Shown in pieces: positions 23,310 through 30,106 of a stretch of 34,954 bases of DNA. How positions within the stretch are numbered: position 1 is the stretch's first letter; each line of letters opens with the position of its first letter. Source of the stretch: Actinomycetes bacterium (lineage in GTDB: Bacteria > Actinomycetota > Acidimicrobiia > Acidimicrobiales > JAKAOS01); contig JAJYPS010000017.1 in NCBI GenBank assembly GCA_021795215.1, forward strand, positions 1 through 34,954, given 5' to 3'. The translations under genes and the position numbers were made by a program. The notes under the pieces were generated by a model. The model was not told the DNA's origin. It saw only the letters and a program-made list of their open reading frames with translations, and searched no databases.

Positions 23310-24530
23310 ATGAGAACGTCGCCGGCTCCGAGCGCCGGCGTGCCGTCGCGGGGGGCTTTCGGCTGGGTGGAGGATTCGCGGCGACGCCTGGATCGGGCCG
23401 GCCTCGGTCGCCGGACCACCCGGAGGGTGCGGGGCGGCTCCGCCGTGGGCGGCTCCGCCGTGGGCGGCTCCGCCGTGGTCGGCTCCGCGGTGGTCGACCT
23501 GTCGACGAACGACTACCTGGGCATGTCTGCAAGGCCGGAACTGGTGAGGGCGTCGGCGGAAGCGGCGGAGCGTTTCGGCACCGGCGGCCGCGCTTCCCGG
23601 GTGGTCTCCGGAGGCTGCTCCGTTCACGAAGAGCTGGAGGACGCCCTGGCGGCATTCTGCGGCACCGAGGCGGCGTTGGTGTTCAGCTCCGGCTACCTGG
23701 CCAACATCGGGGCGCTGACGGCGCTGTGCCGTCCCGGTTCGCTGCTGGTATGCGACGAGTCGAACCACGCTTCGCTGATCGACGGGGGCCGGCTCTCGGG
23801 AGCGGAAGTGGTCGCAGTGGCCCATGCAGATCCGGCTGCAACCGCCGTGGCGCTGGCGCAGAAGGGGGCCCGGCGGGCCGTGTACGCCACGGAGTCGGTG
23901 TTCTCGGTGGAAGGGGACGCGCCGCCTCTGCCCCCCTTCCTCGACGCGTGCCGCTCGGCGGGAGCCGGGATGGTGGTGGACGACGCACACGGGTTCGGGC
24001 TGGTCGGCCCCGGTGGTCGCGGGTCGCTGCGGGCCGCTGTCGGCTGCCAGCCCGATGTGGTCGGCGTGGTGACTCTCGGAAAGGCGCTGGGCTCGCAGGG
24101 AGGGGCGGTGGTGGGCACGAGGCAGGTGATCCGGTACCTGGTCAACGTGGCGCGCAGTTTCGTGTTCGATACCGCTCTGGCTCCCCCTTCTGCTGCCGCT
24201 GCCCTGGCCGGACTATCCATTCTCCGGCGGGAGCCGGAACGGTCCCGGCGTGTGCTGCACCTGGCGACCAGGATGGCGGAACTGCTGGCAGACGCGCGTC
24301 TGCCGGTGAGCCGTCCAGGGGCGGCTGTGATGTCGGTGCGCTCGCCTTCGGCCAAGTCCGCCGTGGAGTGGGCTGGCAGGTGCGCCGAGAGAGGGGTCCT
24401 GGTCGGCTGCTTCCGGCCACCGGCTGTGCGGGACGGGATCTCGCGCATCCGCCTCGGGGTCCATGCGGCGCTCTCGGACAGGGATGTCGAACGAGCGGCG
24501 AGCGTGATCGTCGCCACCCGCCCCTGTTGA
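23310..24530 (+). CDS. bioF: 8-amino-7-oxononanoate synthase (BioF), alpha-oxoamine synthase family
   Basis: BioF condenses L-alanine with pimeloyl-ACP or -CoA, using PLP, to start the biotin bicycle. Family features run the full length: STNDYLGMSARPELV, GTGGRASRVVSGGCSVHEELE, the PLP-stacking SNHASLIDGG, the aspartate-histidine pair VVDDAHGFGLVG, and the Schiff-base lysine in TLGKALGSQGG. The late motif FRPPAVRDGISRIRLGVHAAL matches the RPPTVP block of true BioF better than serine palmitoyltransferase or glycine C-acetyltransferase, as I recall them. Length is 406 residues from ATG 23310. The N-terminal linker holds a repeat-encoded GGSAV array. The TGA stop overlaps a TTG in the frame of the next gene (TTGA), linking it to a P450 and an ACP. 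Other biotin genes are absent from the window. Confidence 0.87.
   Translation: MRTSPAPSAGVPSRGAFGWVEDSRRRLDRAGLGRRTTRRVRGGSAVGGSAVGGSAVVGSAVVDLSTNDYLGMSARPELVRASAEAAERFGTGGRASRVVSGGCSVHEELEDALAAFCGTEAALVFSSGYLANIGALTALCRPGSLLVCDESNHASLIDGGRLSGAEVVAVAHADPAATAVALAQKGARRAVYATESVFSVEGDAPPLPPFLDACRSAGAGMVVDDAHGFGLVGPGGRGSLRAAVGCQPDVVGVVTLGKALGSQGGAVVGTRQVIRYLVNVARSFVFDTALAPPSAAAALAGLSILRREPERSRRVLHLATRMAELLADARLPVSRPGAAVMSVRSPSAKSAVEWAGRCAERGVLVGCFRPPAVRDGISRIRLGVHAALSDRDVERAASVIVATRPC
23433..23492. repeat. 15-bp tandem repeat, four units, in the bioF linker
   Basis: GGCGGCTCCGCCGTG is present in three perfect copies plus one diverged copy. It encodes GGSAV-GGSAV-GGSAV-VGSAV between the N-terminal helix and the STNDYLG core. 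The period keeps the frame. Confidence 0.92.
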
Positions 24531-25801
24531 GTCCCGGGTCGTGCCCCGGCGCCCCCTCGCCGGTTGCTCCGTCCCAGGTTCCGGGGCACACGCCCGACCT
24601 GCTCGGGCAAGACGTGGCGATGGACCCGACCGTGTTGCGGAAGTTCGGCTCCCGGCCCTGGCGGGACCCGGCGACCGGCCTATGGGTGTTGTCCGGCTAC
24701 CGAGCAGTGAGAGCGGCGCTGGAGGATCACGACACGTTCCGCCCGGACAACGTGCTGGACGCGTTGGCGAGCCTGGACTGGGCGTCGAAGCGTGAGCTGG
24801 CGAAGGTTCGCTTCAATCTCCCTCCGACGCTTGCGAACAACTCTTCGGACAGCCATCCGGGGCTGCGGAAGCTGGCATCACGCTTCGTCGGCGGCGCTGC
24901 GGCGAGCCGGGCATCGGAGCGGGTGGCAGACCTTACCCGGTCGGCGCTGGACCGCTTGGAGCAGGAGCTCGATCTGACCGGGTCGGCGGACATGGTGGAG
25001 GTCGTGGCTCGGGACGTTCCCTCCAGGGTGATCCTCGAGGTGCTGGGCCTGTCGCCGGTGGAGCCGGAGCAGCTGGCTCGATGGACGTACGCGTCACTGG
25101 AGCTCTTCTGGGGCATGCCCGACGCCGGGCGTCAGCTGGAGCTCAGCCGTGCCGCGGCCGAGTTCTACGCGTGGATCTGTGAACAACTGTCGCGGTCACG
25201 GAGCGACGAAGGCGACTCCCTTGCCGGGGCACTGCGCGCTCATCGCAAGCCCTGCGGCAGCCGTCTCGGCGCTGCGGAGAAGGCCGCGACGACGTACTTC
25301 TTGATCATCGCGGGACACGTCACCGTGAGCCAGATGCTCAGCATCGCGTTCTCCCGCCTCGTCGCATCGCCCTCCGCCTGGCGGGAGCTCTCGGCAACTC
25401 CCGATTCGGTCGGGCTGGTGGTCGAGGAGCTGCTGCGCTCCGACACGCCGCTTTCGACCTGGCGGCGGATCGTCTCCGAAGCCGTCCGCGTGGAAGGGGT
25501 GGACATCCCTGCCGGGGCACCGGTGCTGCTCGCACTTGGCGCCACAGGCCACGACCCGAACACGTTCGCCGATCCGGGACGCTTGTGCCCCGGTCGCCGC
25601 GACGGGTGGGCTCACCTGGCGTTCGGCTCCGGAAGGCACAGATGTGCTGGAGCTTCTTTTGCACGGATGGAGCTGGCCACGGTGCTGTCTGTCGCAGCAG
25701 CACGCCTGCCCGACCTTCGCATTGTCCGCAGCCCGGCCGTGCACTGGTCTTTTCTGTCGTTCCGGGCCCCCAAGCAGGTGCTGGTCCGGCGGGGCCCGTA
25801 G
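24527..25801 (+). CDS. Cytochrome P450, possibly BioI-like
   Basis: This is a soluble bacterial class P450 of about 424 residues from TTG 24527, or 394 from ATG 24620; either is near the family norm. The heme-binding loop is FGSGRHRCAGASFAR, with Cys as the iron ligand. The K-helix motif is EELLRSDTPLSTWRR. The I-helix is FLIIAGHVTVSQML, where the usual acid-alcohol pair is replaced by His-Val-Thr. No membrane anchor is present. It follows bioF with a four-base overlap if the TTG is used and precedes an ACP gene. Bacillus BioI (CYP107H1) cleaves ACP-bound fatty acids to pimeloyl-ACP for BioF, so this neighbourhood suggests the same role. That is inference; an unrelated oxidation of an ACP-bound substrate remains possible. 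Confidence 0.88.
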   Translation: MSPGSCPGAPSPVAPSQVPGHTPDLLGQDVAMDPTVLRKFGSRPWRDPATGLWVLSGYRAVRAALEDHDTFRPDNVLDALASLDWASKRELAKVRFNLPPTLANNSSDSHPGLRKLASRFVGGAAASRASERVADLTRSALDRLEQELDLTGSADMVEVVARDVPSRVILEVLGLSPVEPEQLARWTYASLELFWGMPDAGRQLELSRAAAEFYAWICEQLSRSRSDEGDSLAGALRAHRKPCGSRLGAAEKAATTYFLIIAGHVTVSQMLSIAFSRLVASPSAWRELSATPDSVGLVVEELLRSDTPLSTWRRIVSEAVRVEGVDIPAGAPVLLALGATGHDPNTFADPGRLCPGRRDGWAHLAFGSGRHRCAGASFARMELATVLSVAAARLPDLRIVRSPAVHWSFLSFRAPKQVLVRRGP

Positions 25802-25850
25802 GGCGCAGCGGCGACGACAGCGCAAGGTCACCGGTGGCGGTGGCCGCCGC

Positions 25851-25856
25851 TATTTT
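25851..25856 (+). promoter_or_regulatory. Candidate -10 element for leaderless ACP gene
   Basis: TATTTT ends six bases before the GTG at 25863. It is the most AT-rich hexamer in this stretch, and there is no Shine-Dalgarno. Spacing fits a leaderless start. Confidence 0.45.
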
Positions 25857-25862
25857 CGGGCC

Positions 25863-26180
25863 GTGCCCGACGCTCGACCGACTCGTCCGCAGGGCGTTCC
25901 GGCCGCGGGGCCGCACGGGACCATCTCCGGACGGCCGGCCACCGGTGAGGTGTTCGAGACGGTGAGCCGGTGCGTGACGGAGGTGCTGGAGGTCGATGCG
26001 GCGGATGTGAACCCCGACGCACGTTTCGCAGAGGACCTATCGGCCAACAGCCTGACGTTGATCGAGGTGATGATGGCCTTCGAAGAGGCGTTCGGCATCG
26101 AAGTGAGGGAGGCCGACGTGGCGGGCGTGGCGACCGTCGGGGACGCCTGTGCGCTCGTCTCTCGACTGCTCGAACAGTGA
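25863..26180 (+). CDS. Acyl carrier protein
   Basis: The GTG at 25863 gives 105 residues. The first 25 form a Pro/Gly-rich leader and the rest is a four-helix ACP: VFETVSRCVTEVLEVDAADV, then DARFAEDLSANSLTLIEVMMAFEEAFGIEV, then ATVGDACALVSRLLEQ. The attachment serine for 4'-phosphopantetheine sits in ANSL, where most fatty-acid ACPs have DSL. Such a protein would present an acyl chain to a partner enzyme, here plausibly the adjacent P450. It is 61 bases after the P450 stop and may also be expressed from its own leaderless promoter. It is not near fatty acid synthase genes, which argues for a dedicated carrier. Confidence 0.88.
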   Translation: MPDARPTRPQGVPAAGPHGTISGRPATGEVFETVSRCVTEVLEVDAADVNPDARFAEDLSANSLTLIEVMMAFEEAFGIEVREADVAGVATVGDACALVSRLLEQ

Positions 26181-26315
26181 CGCCGAGCGCCGAGCGCCGG
26201 GGGCCGCACGGGAACGGACCTGCCGGGGGCCGAGATGCTCGCCGTCGGTCGTCAGGCCGCGCCGGCGGGCGTCCGATGCCCGGGCCTTGGCAGAGCACCA
26301 GCCAGGCAGTCCCGG

Positions 26316-26420
26316 CACCTCGCGGACGTAGTGGCTCGCCGGACCGGTCGGCCGCAGGAGGACGTGGAGGCGGAGCTGGCATCCGGTCGTTGGCTGGACA
26401 GTGGAGCCGCCTTGAGAGGA
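26316..26420 (+). pseudogene. Possible ClpP C-terminal remnant
   Basis: A short stretch reads LADVVARRTGRPQEDVEAELASGRWLDSGAAL. This resembles the C-terminal helix of ClpP-family proteases (a HTGQP...V/IEKD...RDRW-SAEEA pattern), and HQPG is found just upstream in another frame. There is no intact gene. The rest of the 280 bases between the ACP gene and the broken large gene holds nothing else I recognise. This is a weak call. Confidence 0.2.
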
Positions 26421-26460
26421 CGGAGCGGAGCTCCCCGAGAAGGAACGATGGGGGTGCGTC

Positions 26461-28057
26461 ATGGCCAGCGCGGTGTCGGTGAGGGACCTGCTCGACAATC
26501 ACGTGGTCTTGGATCTCGAGTGCCTGGATCGGCTCTACCTGAACGCCCTATGTCCCGAACTTGCAGGTGAGCGGGCAGGTGGTCACCTTCATGCGCGATC
26601 ATCTGCGCTGCCCGATCCCTTCCCCGGCGATCATGACCAGGATCGGCGAGCGGTTCCGCGCCGCGGTGACGGCGTTCGCCGAGTCGGCGGACATCCCGGT
26701 GATCCGCTTCAAAGCCGATGACCGCCAGATCGACTTGGCCCGGCCCTACTGGCAACGGGCGACCGGGCCGGGGGTGGTGGCCATCGGGGTGGCACAGGAG
26801 TTCCAGCGGGTCTTCACCGCCCACCAGCGTCCGACGCGCGACCCCAGCGTGAAGCTGTTCGGGTTCGACAAGGCCGACCGGCGAGTCACCGTCTATTACT
26901 TCTATGTCCTCGACGCCGACTTCGGGCCCGGGTTCATCAAGATCTGCTCGTACTTCCCCTACCCGGCGAAGGTGTGGGTCAACGGGCATGAGTGGGCGAA
27001 GCGTCAGGCAGCCAAGGCCGGGATCGGCTTCGCCGAGCTGGCCAACGGGTTCGCCAGCTGCGACGATCCGGTCGGCCTGCAGACGACCTGCGACCAGCTC
27101 GGTCCAGCCCACATCCAGGTGTTCTTCGAGCGTTGGCTACGGGCCATCCCGACCCCCCTCGACGAGATCGACCGAGCAGCGGGCTACTGGTGGGAGCTGG
27201 CGATGCGCCAAGTCGAGATGTCCCGCACGATCGTCTTCGACGCGCCACGCCGTGCCCGGGCGTTCTTCGAGGCGACGGTCGCCGACAACATCGACGTGGG
27301 CCGCCCCGACGAGATCAAGGTGATCTTCGACCGCCAGACCCGCTCCAACACCAAAGGCGAGTTCGCCACCAAGGTCGTCACCCGAGGCACCGACGTGACG
27401 ATCAACGCCTTCTACAAGCACTCACGGATCAAGGAATAATACCTGAAGCAAGGTTGTGCGCTTCGAATCGAGACCGTCGTCAACTCGCCCACCGACTTGG
27501 GCTGCCAGCGACGCCTCATCAATCTCCCCGAGCTCCAAGCCAAGGCCCGAGCGGCCAACCGCCGCCTGCTCGAGGTGCAACGTGCCGGTCAGGGCTGTGC
27601 CATCGAGACCGCTCTGTTCGAGCGGATCTCACAGCCCTCGCTCGAGGAGGGCCAACGAACCGGAGCCTTGCGCTTCGGGGACCCACGCGTCATGGCCCTG
27701 ACCGGCGCCCTCTGCGTCGCCCTGGTGGCCACCGTCGGCTTCACCAACAAGAGCCTTCGCGCCTTGGTGAGCAGCCTGCTCGGTGCCCCCTACGGTCCCG
27801 CGCAGATGACCTATGACCTGCGGCGACTCCGGCTCAAAGGCCTCGTCGTTCGGGTCCCGCACTCCAACACCTACACCCTCACCACCGACGGGTTGAAGGC
27901 AGCGATCTTCTACACCAAGCTCGACCGCCGTCTCCTCCGCCCCCTTCTCGCCGCCGACCAACCCCCTGCTCCAGCGCCACTACGGGCGGCTCTCGCGACG
28001 ATCGACAAGACGTGCACCGACTACATCGCTCGCGGCCGGTTAGCGCCCGCCGCGTGA
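26461..28057 (+). pseudogene. Broken copy of a large conserved actinobacterial protein with C-terminal winged helix
   Basis: Three consecutive ORFs join into one protein of about 530 residues. The first piece (ATG 26461, MASAVSVRDLLDNHVVLDLECLDRLYLNA) leaves frame at a CCC run at 26546-26548. Removing one C restores LNAYVPNLQVSGQVVTF and the long central ORF. That ORF stops at an in-frame TAA (27437-27439) after FYKHSRIKE, but the same frame continues YLKQGCALRIETVVNSP to a proper stop at 28057. I remember related full-length actinobacterial proteins that read LYLNxYVPNLQ and SRIKQYLK at these points. The central part is a conserved block (FIKICSYFPYPAKVWVNGHEWAKRQ). The last 150 residues look like a winged helix (GPAQMTYDLRRLRLKGLVVRV). 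Function is unknown and nothing proves mobility; no inverted repeats were found around it. Confidence 0.8.
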
Positions 28058-28158
28058 GACTTGCCTCAAACCTAAAGACCACGGCACCAGAGGAGCCCTA
28101 GCGGCGCTCGATCAGTGATGCCCATCGCGTCGCGGGGACGTGGCAATATGGGCCGGCC

Positions 28159-28212
28159 ATGGCGAAGACGCCGACCACGCGCCGTCCGACGAGGGAAGCC
28201 ACACGGTGTTGA
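28159..28212 (+). CDS. Possible 17-residue leader peptide before blaI
   Basis: ATG 28159 opens MAKTPTTRRPTREATRC, and its TGA overlaps the GTG/TTG starts of the blaI-like gene. CAATAT lies about nine bases upstream of the ATG, so the frame may be leaderless. Whether it is translated is unknown. A good ribosome site, GAGGGAAG, for the regulator lies within it. Confidence 0.25.
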   Translation: MAKTPTTRRPTREATRC

Positions 28213-28574
28213 GGCGCGCAGCGCCGGGCAGCTTGGAGCAGGCCGTGCTGGAGGTGCTGTGGGACGACGGCGGGTGGCTCACGCCTGGTGAGGTGCACGA
28301 ACGCCTCGACGGTGCCCATCCGCTCGGCTACACCACGGTGATGACGGTCCTGGTGCGGCTATGGAGAAAGGGCCGCTTGGAGCGTCAGAAGACCGGGCGT
28401 GCCTTCGCCTACCGTCCCAACTCCAGCCGCGAGCAGAGCGTCGCCGAGCGCATGGAGACCATCCTGGCTGCCGCCGCTGACCGTCCGACCGCTCTCGGGC
28501 ATTTCGTCGAACGCCTCGACGCCGCAGAGCGAGCCCAGCTGCAACGCCTGCTCGGCGCCCGGCGCAAATCATGA
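28206..28574 (+). CDS. BlaI/MecI/CopY-family repressor
   Basis: The GTG at 28206 is chosen because GAGGGAAG lies seven bases before it; it gives 122 residues. The winged helix covers LEQAVLEVLWDDGGWLTPGEVHERLDGAHPLGYTTVMTVLVRLWRKGRLERQKTGRAFAYRP, a textbook Penicillinase_R domain, followed by a C-terminal dimerisation region. These repressors bind DNA as dimers and are released by proteolysis through a BlaR1-like partner or, in CopY, by metal. The CopY metal-binding cysteine motif is absent here, so direct copper sensing is unlikely. The stop overlaps the start of the M56 peptidase gene (ATGA). It probably represses its own operon and perhaps the module starting at 29561. Confidence 0.9.
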   Translation: MLRRAAPGSLEQAVLEVLWDDGGWLTPGEVHERLDGAHPLGYTTVMTVLVRLWRKGRLERQKTGRAFAYRPNSSREQSVAERMETILAAAADRPTALGHFVERLDAAERAQLQRLLGARRKS

Positions 28575-29497
28575 TCGCGCTGATCCTGGCCGCCGGCCTC
28601 GTCGTGGCGGTGCCTGGCGCGCTGAGCCGCCACGTCGCACGGCGGCTCCCGCCTCGAGCGTGGGCCATCCTTGCGCTGGCCAGTGTCGTGTCGGCCGGTC
28701 TCTACGTGACGGTCGGCTTGGCGTTGCTGAGCGCACCCGTCGTCCTGCCCGTGCTCGCCGGGTCGTCAGTGGCCGAAACGTGCCGGGTGCTCCTGGAGCG
28801 CTTCGAGCCCGGCGGGGTGGCCACCGCGTGGGCGGCCACCGTGCTCCTCGGCTCTGCCGTTGGCGCGGCCACCGTTCGCCGCTGGCGGTCCCGTCGCCGC
28901 CGGGCGACCCTACGGGTCCCTTCCTACCTCGGCGTCCACGAACAGCAGGGCGGCTTCGAGCTCGTCACGCTGCCGACGCCGACGCCGCTCGCCTACAGCC
29001 TCGGCGGCCCGCATCCCCAAGCCGTGATCTCGGCGGGGCTGCGCTCCCGGCTCGACGGATCACAAATCGCCGCTGTCGTCGCCCACGAGGCTGCCCACCT
29101 CCGCTGGCACCACCAGCGCTGGCTCGACGCCGTAGACCTGGCCACCGGGCTGTTGTGGTTCGTTCCCTGGGCCCGGCGCAGCGCGCACTCCGCTCGGGTA
29201 GCCCTTGAGTGCTGGGCCGACGAAGAGGCCGCGACGGTGACCGGACGCGACGCGCTGCGCAGCGCCCTGCTCCTCGCCGCCGACGTCGCCCCCACCGCCG
29301 CTCACGTCGCCGCCCTCAACGGAGCCGACGCCATCGCCGAACGCGTGACCATGCTCGATCAACCCTCGGGCGGCTCCGGCGGGATCGGGCCCGCGACAGC
29401 GGGGCTGTTCGTCCTCGGTGCCGTCGCCGCGGCGACCGGGGCCGTGGGAGGGGCACCGCAGCTGGCCACACTGTTCTCCCATCTCTGCCCCCTGTAG
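28571..29497 (+). CDS. M56-family membrane metallopeptidase (BlaR1/MecR1-type)
   Basis: This encodes 308 residues. Hydrophobic segments lie at the N-terminus (IALILAAGLVVAVPGAL, AWAILALASVVSAGLYVTVGLALL), in TAWAATVLLGSAVGAATV, and near the C-terminus (IGPATAGLFVLGAVAAATGAVGG). The zinc motif HEAAH is in VVAHEAAHLRWHHQRW, and the third ligand is probably Glu in ALECWADEEAA. No penicillin-binding sensor domain is attached, so it is the short M56 type. Its likely role is to inactivate the co-encoded BlaI-like repressor in response to a signal that cannot be read from sequence. It is translationally coupled to the repressor. Confidence 0.9.
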   Translation: MIALILAAGLVVAVPGALSRHVARRLPPRAWAILALASVVSAGLYVTVGLALLSAPVVLPVLAGSSVAETCRVLLERFEPGGVATAWAATVLLGSAVGAATVRRWRSRRRRATLRVPSYLGVHEQQGGFELVTLPTPTPLAYSLGGPHPQAVISAGLRSRLDGSQIAAVVAHEAAHLRWHHQRWLDAVDLATGLLWFVPWARRSAHSARVALECWADEEAATVTGRDALRSALLLAADVAPTAAHVAALNGADAIAERVTMLDQPSGGSGGIGPATAGLFVLGAVAAATGAVGGAPQLATLFSHLCPL

Positions 29498-29523
29498 ACA
29501 GGGTCGTTCGGCTGTGCCGACTG

Positions 29524-29553
29524 TTGGCAATCTACGACAGCCGGTACTAGCTT
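29524..29553 (+). promoter_or_regulatory. Sigma-70-type promoter before the redox module
   Basis: TTGGCA (29524-29529), an 18-base spacer and TAGCTT (29548-29553) form the best promoter-like pair seen in the window. The -10 ends seven bases before the GTG at 29561, so the transcript would be leaderless. No Shine-Dalgarno precedes that GTG. Confidence 0.6.
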
Positions 29554-29560
29554 GTGGCCC

Positions 29561-30106
29561 GTGAGCGACGAGGTCACCCACGGGAACGCAACCCCGGACG
29601 CTGCCGTGATCGGCGACACGGCCAACGAGCGGGTCCCATGGCAACGGTTCAGTCTGCTGGCGGTCGGGATGGCGGCAACATATGTCGTGGTCATTGGGGT
29701 GCCCACCGCTATCATCCCGAACCCGCTGTTCCACCGGATGATCTCCGCCGGGGCTTGGAACTACATGGCCTGGCTGCTCCCCGCCGCTCTGTTCGGTCCG
29801 CTGGCGGCCACCTTCTTGGTGCCCTGGCCGCAAACCTGCCGAGTCGACCGCCGACTCGGTGCTGGCGGGCTGGCATCGTTCCTGGCGGTGGGTTGCCCGG
29901 TGTGCAACAAGGTGGTCGTGCTCGCCGTCGGGGTGAGCGGCGCCCTCGACTACTACCGCCCCCTCCAACCTCTCCTCGGAGGGCTGTCTTTCGCCCTACT
30001 CGGCGTGGCCCTGTGGACGCGGTGTCGGACCAGGCCCGTCGCCCTTCGCGCCCGACCCGGCGCTCCGGCCGGCCTCTGTGCAGACGCGGACCCCAGGCCT
30101 CGATGA
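29561..30106 (+). CDS. Polytopic membrane protein with a CPVC motif, unknown function
   Basis: The GTG at 29561 gives 181 residues with four or five hydrophobic segments: FSLLAVGMAATYVVVIGVPTAII, MAWLLPAALFGPLAATFLVPW, LASFLAVGCPVCNKVVVLAVGVSGAL, and LLGGLSFALLGVALW. The CPVCNK motif lies at the start of a membrane helix. It resembles a CxxC redox or metal site and recalls vitamin K epoxide reductase and CcdA arrangements, but it matches neither family as a whole. A third cysteine is in WPQTCRVD. The stop overlaps the Sco gene start (ATGA). The neighbours (Sco, CcdA, TlpA) suggest membrane thiol transfer or metal handling; I cannot assign a reaction. Confidence 0.82.
   Translation: MSDEVTHGNATPDAAVIGDTANERVPWQRFSLLAVGMAATYVVVIGVPTAIIPNPLFHRMISAGAWNYMAWLLPAALFGPLAATFLVPWPQTCRVDRRLGAGGLASFLAVGCPVCNKVVVLAVGVSGALDYYRPLQPLLGGLSFALLGVALWTRCRTRPVALRARPGAPAGLCADADPRPR

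Noticed and set aside
22748-24526. N-terminal 590 residues of the frame that ends in the P450
   Set aside because: This part is out-of-frame reading of vapC and bioF; only the segment after about 24527 has P450 character.
26461-28057. Programmed frameshift or stop readthrough in the broken large gene
   Set aside because: No slippery heptamer or supporting structure is seen at the CCC run, and homologues as remembered need neither; decay or sequencing error is simpler.
26181-28205. Insertion sequence with terminal inverted repeats around the broken gene
   Set aside because: No matching inverted ends or target duplication was found by eye, and no DDE or serine-recombinase motif is present.
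22466-28205. Integrative element using the tRNA-Val(CAC) 3' end as attachment site
   Set aside because: I looked for a second copy of the tRNA 3' segment downstream and found none; no integrase is in the window.
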